From assembly GCA_963924555.1 (NCBI GenBank), contig OZ004593.1, forward strand, positions 806,001-870,000: a stretch of 64,000 nt of DNA. Reading direction: 5' to 3'. Shown here one piece after another: positions 1 through 10,877 of the stretch; within the stretch, counting starts at the first letter, position 1, and each line of letters opens with the position of its first letter. The stretch is from Crambe crambe. Lineage: Eukaryota; Porifera; Demospongiae; Poecilosclerida; Crambeidae. A program made the position numbers and the translations under genes. Below the pieces are notes generated by a model. It did not search any database, had not been told where the DNA came from, and was given only the letters and a program-made list of their open reading frames with translations.

Positions 1-1830
1 AGAACTTCTAATGTATGTTCCTTCTTCAAACCTCCTATTAGGTTCATGTTAACTCAATTTTCTACCCCCTTCTACTACTGCTGCTGTATGTAGAGATTTC
101 CCCATCAGCTATGAGGGTCCTCACGTCATCACGGAGCAGCAGATCTGGGTGGGTGTGGTCTCAAAGGGATGTGATGGCATAGCTCTCAACTCGTGTTATA
201 ACAACAGGTAACTAACTGGTTAACAATATCAATATGGTGGTATTATTCTTTCTCCTTTTCTTTCAAAGGACAAATCTCTCCTACCAGAGTAGCCTTGGAA
301 ACACTCTTGGTAAGTTTATGGATAAGAGTCATGTGCCAGTCACATGTGCATGGACGAGAGTCATGTGCCAGTCACGTTATGATTGTTCTATGCCTTTCAT
401 TATAGTGAACTTCTCTCGTTCTGTACCCCATGGTCTCCTTGTCTTCTTCCCCTCCTACCCAGTCATGCATGGCTGTGTGGAAAAGTGGCGGGTGAGCTCT
501 TGTATCACATGACCTTGTCACATGACCACATGCACCTGCGGCACCATCATCATGTGCTATGTACATTTTATCACATGACTTGATAGGAGAGTGGAAATAT
601 GCAAAGGATTGAGCAAAATAAATCTGTCTTCCTGGAACCAAGGAGAAAGGCTGAATTCAACCCAGTGAGTTGTTATTTGTGTTTGTTTGTTTTTTGTTTT
701 TTTTGTTTGTTTGTTTGTTCGTTTGTTTGTTTGTTTGTTTGTTCATTGTTTGTTGGTTGTGTTTCTAATTGCAGACGATGGATGCATTCTACGAGCATAT
801 CACTGACCCAGCTCAGTGTGTCGAGGGAAGGTGAGTTGGGCAAGTGTCATCATGTTTTTCATTCATAATGTTATCCTCTCTCTCTCTCTCTTGAAGGTGA
901 GTGAGGGTTTGGACTTTGCAGACATGAACGGAAGAGCAGTGGTGATCACTGGTCTCCCCTATCCTCCAAGAATGGACCCAAAGGCAAGTGTGTGTATCCA
1001 TCCTTACCAATCCTAGCCTCGTACCCAGGCTTTATCTTTTGTGTAGATAGACTACTAAAAAGTGTAATGGAGCCCAAGGCATACACATGCAATGTAAGCC
1101 ACACCCTTTTCCTCTTCCTGTTTGAGGAATACAAGCTAGCATTATGTAATCCATTCCCTATGGATGTAATACATGTCATGGTTTGAAACTCACTGGATTT
1201 TTTAAATTTTTGGCAGGTGATGTTGAAGATGGAATACTTGCAAGACAATAAGCATCAACTACCATTAACATACCACATCACACACTGTCCAGCAAAGCAC
1301 GTGTGATGATTGTTGACATCTCCTGTCTGAGGGTCTGAGTGGGGAGGAGTGGTACAAGCAGCAAGCATCCCGTGCAGTCAACCAAGCCGTGGGGAGAGTC
1401 ATTCGACATAAACATGACTATGGTGCCATCATACTCTGTGACGAAAGGTACTTGAAATTGAGAAGCAGAGAGAGAGAGAGAGAGACAGAGAGACTCACTT
1501 CTAGGTGTCATGGAAGTCCTGGATTCTATATTATGGGGAAACCCCTCTCTATTCATGCATGTAGATTTGGGTCGTCCAGTGCTGTGAAGCAGCTGCCTCA
1601 GTGGGTGAGACCTCATGTGAAGACCTACAGCAAGTTTGGAGTGGTGCAACGCGACCTCAACCTTTTCTTCAAGAATGCAGAAAAGGAGGTGAATTAGTGT
1701 CACTGTCCCTAATTAGGGGGACATCCTCATTGATTGTGGTAGCTTCTAAACACCTTTCATTTTGTTGTCGTTCAGTTTTGGTTCCAAAATTGCAAGTAGG
1801 AAGCTTCCAGCTGATATTACCCTTTATGAA
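1..1830 (+). pseudogene. RTEL1: RTEL1 helicase, 3'-half duplicate (copy 1), decayed
   Basis: The copy enters the window mid-gene. It carries exons matching 14 to 24 of the intact gene at 36134-42654: FPISYEG (about 92-207), [10 protein letters not shown] (270-310), [16 protein letters not shown] (404-489), the [16 protein letters not shown] exon, [19 protein letters not shown] (898-982) and helicase motif [21 protein letters not shown] (1332-1447). It is broken in at least three places. The exon at about 774-831 lacks 22 bp present at 39315-39336, which shifts the frame. The exon at about 1217 has lost the end of its coding part and its 5' splice site. One extra T follows the acceptor at about 1775. 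Homology stops inside exon 24 near 1825, where an upstream RTEL1 intron is joined. RTEL1 is an XPD-like Fe-S helicase that unwinds telomeric and recombination intermediates; this copy cannot encode it. Confidence 0.85.
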
Positions 1831-1834
1831 ATGC

Positions 1835-2805
1835 CTTGCCCTTTGACCCTTCATAGTATTACCCTTGCCCTTTGACCTTTTGACCCTTAATGATATCTGC
1901 AGAGTTTTTTTCTGGCCATCGAGAGGACACTCGATAAAGTCACTTTTCCTAGCGGCAAGAAACAGGAGGTAGTCATGCCTGGAGAGTGAGTGTTGGATAT
2001 GTATCTTTTGTCAGTTTGGACTCTGACTCCTTTCTCTAGTTACATCTTCAAGTTCTTTGGTTCTGCTGGTCTGAGACAGGACACATGCAGCATGTTGCTG
2101 GACCAGTGTGCCAAGGCCATCACTTTCCTCACCACCGACCCTCACTCCGTCCACAGAAATGGAAACAACATACAAAAGTTTGTGGATGCTGTCAAGGTAA
2201 GAAAAAGCTTAAAAATATTAGCATATCAATAACTGCCTTTTAGAGTTTTGGAATATTTGTTTCTTTTCTTAGATTGCGTTCAGCTCTGCCTCCACCCCCT
2301 CAGGCCAGAATTCCTCATAAAGTGTTTATCAAGTCTGAAGAGAATCTTTACAAGAACAAGAAGACTAACACATGGACTGTGTCTCCATCAGACACAGCAA
2401 AAAGAGAAAGTAAATCAAAATTTAAAAAAGATGTCTTATTGAAACTATTTCTTGTTGCAGTTCGTACCATTAGTTACTGGTGCTTTACTCCTGGACATAC
2501 CATGGCAGATTTAGTGAGACAAGGAGTACGATCCGTCATCCCTCAACTCCTTCTCCTCAGAGCTTCAAATGTATGTTCCTTCTTCAAACCTCCTCCTATT
2601 AGGTTCATGTTAACTCAATTTTCTACCCCCTTCTACTACTGCTGCTGTACGTAGAGATTTCCCCATTAGCTATGAGGGTCCTCACGTCATCACGGAGCAG
2701 CAGATCTGGGTGGGTGTTGGATGTGACGGCATAGCTCTCAACTCATGTTATAGCAACAGGTAACTAACTGGTTAACAATATCACATTTCTTCATGTGCTC
2801 TTTGT
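1835..2805 (+). pseudogene. RTEL1: RTEL1 internal fragment (copy 2)
   Basis: After the breakpoint near 1830 the order steps back to RTEL1 exon 11 ([15 protein letters not shown], 1904-1988). Exon 12 ([19 protein letters not shown], 2040-2192), exon 13 (2275-2410), exon 14 ([19 protein letters not shown], 2460-2570) and exon 15 (about 2655-2758) follow. Exon 14 lacks about 20 bp that encode the conserved [10 protein letters not shown] segment in the intact copy, and exon 15 has a small internal deletion before [10 protein letters not shown]; both shift the frame. Around 2805 the sequence switches to a proline-rich linker of the death-domain GTPase family, so this is an orphan internal block of a tandem duplication. 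Confidence 0.82.
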
Positions 2806-2810
2806 GTGAA

Positions 2811-3700
2811 TTGATTAGGAACTTCCACAACTCCTCACTCCACCTCAGTTCATCAAACAGGGGTCACCTCCTCTCATCCTCCACCCCCTGACTCCACCCC
2901 AGTCCCTCATATCCCATCTTCTTCTCATTACATAGTAAGTCTACAATAATGAGATGTTTAATAAGTGATTTAGTTCCATAGTAACCTTGTGCAAGGACTT
3001 TACTAAGTAATTATTAGCATAGAAAGTTAAAAGTCACTCTGTCTACACTTTCTCCAGTTGCTGACTATCCATCGTACGTATCCTCCCTCCCTGCCTGTGC
3101 CCACCCCCTCCTGGAGCGACAGTTGGACTGGGATCATGGTGGAATGGACCGAGACCTGAACACCATAGCAGATAACATGCTGGACTGGGAGACGAAACTC
3201 TCCACTCCTCTGAAACTGACTGCCATTGAAATACACGATATCAAATTTTTGCACTCTGACCCTGTTCTCCTGAGGTAAGAAGAGATACTGTACAGCAGGA
3301 AATCTCGTGGGGGAATTTTCGTGATTTTTACAAAAAAAATGGTCATTCACCTTCTTATTTTTTCGATCACAAATTCCCCATTCAATTTCCTACTGTGATT
3401 CATGCATGTCTACATGGTAGGACTTGATATTCTATTTTTGCGTGCAGGAGAGCAGTGTTGAGGAAATGGAAGGAGAAGGAAGGTCTGCGTGCCACCTACG
3501 GGAACCTGTTGAGGGTGTGTTGTGAGGGAGGAGACACAAGTACTGCTCAAGTCATCTGTCACACACTGAGGGAGAAGACAAAGGAGGAGGGTAAGTATTC
3601 AACCACTTGTATCCCAACCACACTACTTGTTGACCCTCGTAATCTATGTCCCATTCAGCGCCTCTTCATTGGGTAGAGGAGGCATCAGAGGAGGAGGGTA
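2811..3700 (+). pseudogene. Death-domain gene fragment (Pro-rich linker plus death domain)
   Basis: Three exon-like blocks are visible. At 2818-2935 is a linker repeating TSPHPPPPDSTP-like residues. At 3058-3275 is an exon reading YPSYVSSLPACAHPLLERQL and later TAIEIHDIKFLHSDPVLLR, with a splice donor after it. At 3449-3591 is an exon reading LRKWKEKEGLRATYGNLLRV followed by GGDTSTAQVICHTL. The last two together have the six-helix death-domain pattern (IHDI, then LRKWKE..GxxATYxxLL, then A..I). Death domains mediate homotypic assembly in apoptosis and innate immune signalling. No start or complete upstream gene is present. The 3449-3591 exon is repeated almost exactly at 5918-6061, so this block was copied locally. 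It could instead be part of an expressed chimera with the exons that follow. Confidence 0.6.
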
Positions 3701-3895
3701 AGTATATATGCAACCATGTGTATTCCCATTCAATCAGCATGCACCAGTCTCTTTATTGGCTAATTAAGGATTGAGAAGAATTTTCCTTTGAACAGTGGTG
3801 TACCCTAGCCCTCCCTAATTACAGCTAATAGTTTTCTAATCATTTATAAGTCTGGCATATCAATGCCAGCCTCTAATGAAGTTATAACTCATGTG

Positions 3896-5347
3896 TGATC
3901 AGGCAGTCTATTATTGTAGAAGTCCGAAATACTCCCGTCAAAGCCACAGAGAACCTAAATTACAGCCCCGAGGTGTGTGAGCAACATGAGGACCTTCCCC
4001 TCCATCCTGCCACAGTCTCCAAGATGGGAGATGAGTTGCTGTGTACCAAGAATAATAAAGGAGGGACTCTAACTGATCGGCACAGGATCTGGCTCAAAGG
4101 TGAGTGAAAACTAACTTCCTTCTTCATATTTATCAGATGCTGCTTCCTCTACTCCTGTACCTTCCCTCTCTACTTCAGTTCATCAGACGGGGGTCACCTC
4201 TCCTCATCCTCCACCCCCTGACTCCACACCAGTTCATCATGCAGGAGTCACCTCTCCTCATCCTCCACCCCCTGATTCCACACCAGTTCATCAAGCAGGA
4301 GTCACCTCTCCTCATCCTCCACCCCCTGACTCCACACCAGTTCATCAAACAGGAGTCACCTCCCCTCATCCTCCCCTTCCTCACAGTAAGAATTTTGATA
4401 TGCTTTGGTGTATCCCCTATGCCTACTGTCTTGCTGGCCTTCATTTCATGGTGATCACTGTCTTGCCCCCTATATGCTTTCAATTTGAATTCTGGCTTAA
4501 CTTATAGTGAATTTGATGGAATATGATTTTCACTCACAGATAAGCCCTGGTACTGGTCAAGAAAAAGTCTGTGCATAATTGCTTCTATTCTGATGACTCT
4601 ATTACTGATTTTCTTCATGTTTGGTTTCTTTTGTGAGTCCTTTAACATAACCAACTACATTATAACAGTTGATGTATGTACTGTGATTTTCATGTACAGG
4701 GATGCCTGACAATGCAGTGTTTCCAACATCATCAATCAAACTGAGTCTGAGTGAGTTTAGCATAGGCAAAGGCTACAGTAACCCAATCATCACTAACCAT
4801 GAGAAATCCAACCACTGAAATTCTAAATACTACACAATATTTTGTATTCATGCTGGCCAAATTTACTTTTAAAAATGCCAAACGTCATATTCCCAGACTT
4901 TTAGTGAAGCAGTTAGAAAGGAAGTATATGATACATAGTGTGGACCCATGGGATGTCTGTGCATAAAGAAGCTTCAGCCCCAACCCAGTATGCTAAATGA
5001 ACTAATTAATGACTGCAGGTGCCAAGCCAAAATTACTTGATCTCAGACACTTCCCCACGTGTGCTGGAAAAGCCATAGACTTTGCTTCAGAGATGGTCGA
5101 CTATGAGAAATTTGTTATATGCCTCTTGGAAGATGACACAGGTAACAAGATGAATATCATAAAGAAGGACAAATCAACAGTAGTCAGCGTATTGAATGAG
5201 GTGTTCATCCAATGGATCAACGGGAAAGGATTGCAGCCAGTGTCGCTGCAAACATTCATTAGCTGCTTGGAGAAAGCTGATTATCAGGAACTCATCAAGG
5301 ACATGAAGTGGAGTGAGAAAGACTGCAATCATAAAAGTGAACTATAA
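3896..5347 (+). CDS. GTPase C-terminal module, Pro-rich repeats, transmembrane segment and death domain (5' truncated)
   Basis: An exon ending near 4100 encodes LPLHPATVSKMGDELLCTK and GGTLTDRHRIWLKG, the conserved tail of the Roco-like genes at 23071-27602 and 54148-58173. Exon 4136-4385 holds four 60-bp repeats (about 20 residues each, SPHPPPPDSTPVHQ core). The exon from 4541 begins DKPWYWSRKSLCIIASILM and continues into a Leu/Ile/Phe-rich stretch (roughly 4570-4633) that is a strong membrane-segment candidate. A small exon (4700-4751) follows. The final exon 5020-5347 encodes a death-domain-like fold (KLLDLRHFPTCAGKAIDFAS ... VFIQWINGKGLQPVSLQTFI) and a stop. Splice signals are good for these exons, but the GTPase part and start are missing, so it is either a truncated gene or the end of a chimera with upstream exons. 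A membrane segment is absent from the two full relatives. Confidence 0.55.
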
Positions 5348-5394
5348 TTCCAACTCTCTTCATAGCAGTTGATCACTTCACCATTAGCGAATGC

Positions 5395-5800
5395 ACCTGT
5401 ACATGATCATAACTACCCTTCTCCCAGTTGTAATCCAGAATGCGAGACACAATCGGTCCCACCCATGGTCCTCCACTTTACTAGATGGTGTGCCGAGATA
5501 CGGAGTCACACGGAGTCTACTGTGGCACCATCTGCTATGTGATGACTGAAGCCAAGTGGAAGCTGTTAGAAGATCCCATGTCTGACAAGCCATTTTAAAT
5601 CACCAGAAATAGCGTCCATTTCTCTCTCCCACATGACCCAGTCAAGATCACCATCTACGACAGCCTCGACTCTTTCTTCTTGATCACTGTCCGCTTGCAT
5701 GTGTGCCATGATTCATAACACTCTGGTGAAGCCCTCCCTGCCTGTGCCCACCCCCTCCTGGAGCAACGGTTGGACTGGGAGCAAGAAATTTTGAAATGTA
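5395..5800 (+). pseudogene. Roco-like GTPase C-terminal fragment
   Basis: This block is closely related to 26280-26620 and 57180-57510. It reads CNPECETQSVPPMVLHFTR and then TKWKLL-like residues, but a short duplication near 5500 shifts the frame, a TAA stop replaces the FHITRNSVHF segment at about 5595, and about 40 bp are missing near 5695. Near 5730 it jumps to the PSLPACAHPLLE exon of the death-domain fragment also found at 3086. It is a dead piece of the same array. Confidence 0.75.
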
Positions 5801-5917
5801 AGTCATTTCATTATAAATTCTTTGATCAGAAAATCCACTAAAATTTTCCCATGGAATTTCTCACTGCGAATTCATGCATGTCTGGACTTGGTGATATATT
5901 TGTATTTTTGTGTGCAG

Positions 5918-6061
5918 GAGACCAGTGTTGAGGAAATGGAAGGAGAAGGAAGGTCTGCATGCCACCTACGGGAACCTGTTGAGGGTGTGTTGTGAGGGAG
6001 GAGACACAAGTACTGCTCAAGTCATCTGTCACACACTGAGGGAGAAGACAAAGGAGGAGGG
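5918..6061 (+). pseudogene. Duplicate death-domain exon
   Basis: This is a near-identical copy of the exon at 3449-3591, reading VLRKWKEKEGLHATYGNLLR, with a GTAAGT donor at the end and a GTGTGCAG acceptor before it. The flanking intron sequence is also copied (the first ~75 bp downstream match both places). No partner exons follow. 6062-6300 downstream shows only a diverged intron remnant and AT-rich sequence. Confidence 0.7.
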
Positions 6062-6309
6062 TAAGTATTCAACCACTTGTATCCCAACCACACTACTTGT
6101 TGACCCTCGTAATCTATGTCCCATTCAGCACCTCTTCATTGGAACTACTAACTAGTGAAGACATCAGATTTCTTTGGAATTTAAACCAGCACAAACTGAG
6201 GACCAGCATAAATGTATCAGTAGTAACACAACACAACACTCCACACCTTCCACATAATATTTTAATAATTGTTGAAATATATATATTTTTATGATGATAT
6301 TCATAACCT

Positions 6310-7026
6310 CATGAGAAAGACACGCTTTATTTGGAGGTTATAAACTGTACCAACAACCAAACATTTAGTCACTTCACGAATAGCATCTTGTAAGTCCAGG
6401 AGTACTTGAGGGTGGTGTTGCAGAGGGGAAGGAGATGTGGACTCCACCACTCTCTTGACTGGACTCCAAGACAGTGTCTTCATAGGGTCCCAGGAGGAAT
6501 ATACTAGTGTCACTTGTGGTGACCGACTGTTGCAGAACATCCTCACCTTTGGGATAACAACATGAAAGGAGTTGATTATTATGCACTTGTGTTAGGTCTT
6601 TATATACCTGGCACAGGAGGGACAAAGGTGATGGCATACACCCATCCTCCATCCTATAGCATCAAGAAACCAACTTGAATGAAAGTGAAGTCATTACTAG
6701 TTAACTCTAACTCACTTTTGAAGCAGTGTACCATGTCATCTGGTCTGGGTCTGCTGTATCATTCTGAACCCTCCATGGAATGCTATTGTAAATGGCCTCT
6801 CTCCATTAATCTATTTGTCAATAACTTCAGTTCAGTTAGAGACTTCAGTATTTCTATTTCAATCCTCATAATTTGATATTGTGTCTCCTATGCTCCCATC
6901 TGTAGAAATCTATGCTTGAAGGTGGGCAGGATCCTCCCATCTGCCGTGGTCCAGCAAGTTCCCATTGCTGGACGGAGGACACCAGTTGCATCAAAAGTTG
7001 GGTGACATTGGGTGAACAGACTAGCG
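6310..7026 (-). pseudogene. Alpha-L-fucosidase 3'-end fragment
   Basis: On the minus strand, 6310-6545 matches the last exon of the GH29 gene at 50764-54016 ([20 protein letters not shown] here against [20 protein letters not shown] there). 6590-6780 matches the preceding exons, and 6890-7000 corresponds to the [18 protein letters not shown] exon, here [17 protein letters not shown], with frameshifts before it. The stop region has lost its frame. The fragment ends abruptly at 7026 against the inverted-repeat element at 7027. Confidence 0.75.
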
Positions 7027-8870
7027 CCTAGGGAGAGGAACGTTGCCAGTTGACCTTCGACCCCTATAATTGGGTTCTCTATTATGCGCATGCGTATATT
7101 AACGTCATAATAAACTTTGGACTCTGCTCTTCCTACGTACAGTATAAAGTCCTACACAATCCCTGTTAGATATCTCTACTAACTGACCAGTGGCTCCATT
7201 TATCGCAGGAATCATATTCTTTTTGGGAGCACCTTGACTACAGGACAATGAGGTAAGGATAACTAGACCTTTTGCTGTTGGGATTTGAAGCAATACCCCT
7301 CTTTCCACCTGATAGTTGCCTACCTTTTTTCCACAGCTGCCCTGCTGTCTTAGGGAGAAGTGTGTCCTCCTCAGTGATCTCTGACCAGATGTTAGAAAGA
7401 TATCAGTTCCTGCCTGAGGAGAAGTCCTTGGACTGTCATCTTCTTGCAAAGCAGTAGAAGAGATTCCAATATAGAAAAAAGGTATGAAGTAGGTCAAGTA
7501 TACTTGATCTATTTTATAGGACACAGGATTGATTTTTGTGCTAGATTAGCATTGAGGATTCAGTTGGAAGGTTGGCTTTACAAGCCTGAGGTTTCCTTTT
7601 CTCAAAAAAGATCTCAGAGGGTCTTGTTTTGGTACTGGCAATACTGTGAGGGTGTTCTCTTTGGCTTTCAAGGCTGTATTGATCAGGGATTTGATGAGCA
7701 TGAGAGCTGTTGATGAATTCCTTCTCTGTAGGAGGTCAGTTTGAAAGGACTGCGTTCTGTCTTGTATAGGTTCTCCAGCAGCTCCGCCTGCTGGAGAACA
7801 ACGGGTGATTTTTTAAAGTTCCTGTTACAAGTCTTGTGCAGGGTAGAATCTCCCAGCATACCTTAGCCCACTATGCCATCTTCCCTTCTATGTGGTCAAT
7901 AGAATACTGCAAATACCCTTTGATGTGTGAAATCACCCCTATTCCTTCACTAATAGTTGGGGAGAACACTGCTAGTAGGTCCATGCCACTTACAAAAAAG
8001 AAAGAACAAAGTAAGCTCATTCTCAAAATAAGATTTGACTACTGTTGTCTGAATGAAGAAACTATAATTATTATAATAGTGTGCCTATACTTTAATGTAT
8101 AGCATGTGGAAGATACCACTACAATTAATCGGCAGAATTTAACAACTTACTTTTCTCTTCATACCCTTAAATCACTTTTATTTCATTGTTAAAATATTTT
8201 CGTATCATGTTAAATGACGAAAATTATTTACAAACGAAATGTGTAAGTAGTCAATTAGTAGATATGAAATTAATTCAACATGAAAATGGAAAGGTATATA
8301 GAATATGTACTTAGTCAAAAAAATCATTATTTTTCATTCCTATATACATGTACATACTTTTCATCAGACCTATATCAAATTTGCTTGCATCTGCTTGCTC
8401 TCCATAAGTTATCAAGGTTTCATGCAGCGGAGGGGGAAAGGGGGAGATCCCCTCTGATTAAAATCCCCCCTTAACCAATTACTGAAATCGAATGTATCTT
8501 TATATAGCACATTATTCTCACACAAGCACGTCCCCTGGTTATACTTGTATTAAAATGTATTATTCTGTCTAACCATCCAGGTGTTACTGAAGCAGTGGGC
8601 TCGAATCCAGAGTTCTTTCGTAACTATGCTTGGTTATGCCTCTGATGTTATAAAAGACAGCTACATCCTGGAATTGAATTTCTGTTCTAGCTATAATATG
8701 TACATATTGTAACTCATACACATTTAAATTTGGAGTGTTGATATACCTTCAATTTTGTACATAGCAATTGCAGCCATATATATATACTTTTGCATGTGTC
8801 ACTAGAGCATGCGCGATTACTTGGGGTCGAAGGTCGACTGGCAACGTTCCTCTCCCTAGCTAGGCGCTAG
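7027..8870. mobile_element. Non-autonomous element with ~50-bp terminal inverted repeats
   Basis: The left end (about 7027-7078, beginning CTAGCGCCTAGGGAGAGGAA) is an inverted copy of the right end (about 8822-8870), apart from a 4-bp indel and a few mismatches. The 1.84-kb interior is AT-rich with only short open frames and no transposase motif that I can see. The right end stops six bases before the ATG of an RTEL1 copy, so the element lies exactly where the 5' flank of that gene should be. A clean target-site duplication was not found. It could be a MITE relative or an inverted segmental duplication of a short sequence. Confidence 0.55.
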
Positions 8871-10554
8871 TACCTTATGGAGGATGGAGAGCACACAGTA
8901 TGTCACATTAGTGATGTGGTGGTAGAATTTCCCTTTCAGCCTTACTCCTGTCAGCTGGCCTACATGGAGAAAGTCATCCAGGCCCTGCAAAAGGCAAGTC
9001 CTCACACCTCCTGAACTAAACTAACCTCTTCCTTTCTAGAACACTAACGCCATTTTGGAGTCACCTACTGGGACTGGGAAGACACTGTGTCTGCTGTGTG
9101 CCACTCTTGGGTGGAGGGAGAACCTGGTGGAAAAACTGAGGCAGCAATCTGGGGATCCAGGGGACCTGGGAGGAGAAGGGGAGGAGCTAGATCCATGGGA
9201 CTGTCCCCTACCCTCAGGTGTGTGTGTGTGTGTGGGGTAGGTAGCAGGGATAGTCATCAACGGTGAGAAGGATTTTAATATCTTCTGATGCAGGTAGGAG
9301 TGGAGTAATATCCAACGTTCCAAAGATCATTTATGCCTCTAGAACTCACTCACAACTCTCACAAGTCATCCAAGAGCTCAAGAACACCAAATACAGGTAG
9401 CTATAGTAACAGGGTACAGATTGCCAAGTCCACTGCAAAGGATTCTCCTCTTGGAGATAAGAATGTCCCTTTACCTATTGGTTCCAGATATGGAACTGCT
9501 TTCTTTGTGTTCCATTCCCAGACCCAGAGTGGCCATCATTGGTTCCAGGGAGCAGCTATGTATCCATGGAGAAGTATCCAAGAAGGAGACTAATGCAGAG
9601 AAGGTACTCTCCTTTGAAGCCCCTCCCCCAATTACCTTCATAATTGATTTTTCTCTAAGATTCACTTATGCCGAGCAAAAGTGAAGAACCACAGCTGCTT
9701 CTATTACAACAACACTGATGGTGAGTTTTGCTGACTGGACACTTATCAGGCAGTGGATTATTTTGGCTGATATGCAATGCAGTAAGGAGATTGAGTGGGA
9801 TTGAACAGGTGATGGACGTGGAGGACCTGGTGCTAGTTGGTAACAGGCAAAAGTAGGTGTGGCCTCTGTGTTATACGATGAAATAACATAGTCATCCTCT
9901 TCCATATACAGAATGTGTCCTTATCTGGCAAAGGAGCTGAAATCCAATGCAGATGTGATATTCATGCCCTATAACTACATATTAGATTTAAAGGTCAGAA
10001 TAGAGTCATGTGACTGTCATATGATGTGGATTAGTCCTTTTTTTGTTTGTGTTTCGTTGTTGTTTTGCAGACTCGGCAGATGCATGGTGTGGATGTGGAA
10101 GGGACTGTGGTGATATTGGACGAGGCCCATAACATAGTGAGTATAAGATGTTGGGGTGACCTCTGTCTCGTTACATTCATATGTACGTAGGAGAGGGTGT
10201 GTGAGGACTCTGCATCCTTTGACCTCACCTCTAGTGACATTGCCCTGTGCATAGGGGACATCAGCCACATTCTCCTCAAGTACAAGCCGGACACTGATAA
10301 TCCCCAGGATGAAGATGGGTGTAGCCACAAGGGGCAGGCCCTCAGTTACTGTTGCTAGGAGAGGAGGAAGACATTAAAGATTATGTGAACTTAAAAGGTC
10401 AGTTGAATAGTGGTGTGTGATTGCTGATGCTATTAACCTGAATCTCTTTCAAGCCCTCCATGTTTGTGGCCTGACCTAGCATCCTTGCCCTTTATGATAT
10501 GCTTACCCTACCCTTGCCCTTTGACCCTTTGACCCTTCATCCTTGCCCTTTGAC

Positions 10555-10855
10555 TATGGCGGGGTATAAGCGTCTTAAACTCTGGGCGAATGTCCCAGTA
10601 ATCGCCCGGGCATATGTCCGGGCAAATGCCCGGGCAGTTGCCTGGGCACGGCACAAAAAAGGGGCGTGACGACCACACCTTACCTAAAAAGGGCGGGGCA
10701 GATCACAAGTGGGCGTAGCTGGACTGCAGACAGATGCCCAGGCAACTGCCCGGGCAACTGCCCGGGCAGATGTCTGGGCGAATGCTGGCGTTCAGTAAAG
10801 GGTTCAGGCCAGTCTAGCTTTATGCCCAGGCAGAATCGGAATCAGACTTTGTGTG
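10555..10855 (+). repeat. Left terminal inverted repeat with 12-bp-period subterminal motifs
   Basis: This is 301 bp matched by the right repeat. Two clusters of four GCCCGGGCA-like nonamers sit at 10604-10648 and 10736-10780, each nonamer separated by exactly three bases, giving a 12-bp period. Such iterated subterminal motifs are typical places for transposase binding; that function is inference. The integrase ATG follows the repeat by 22 bp, so the repeat probably also supplies its promoter. Confidence 0.9.
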
Positions 10856-10877
10856 CCCGTGTGTCTCTAGCACGTAA

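Noticed and set aside
10601-10650. Possible CRISPR-like array in the 12-bp-period motifs
   Set aside because: Spacers are only three bases, the repeats are near-palindromic nonamers inside transposon ends, and the genome is eukaryotic.
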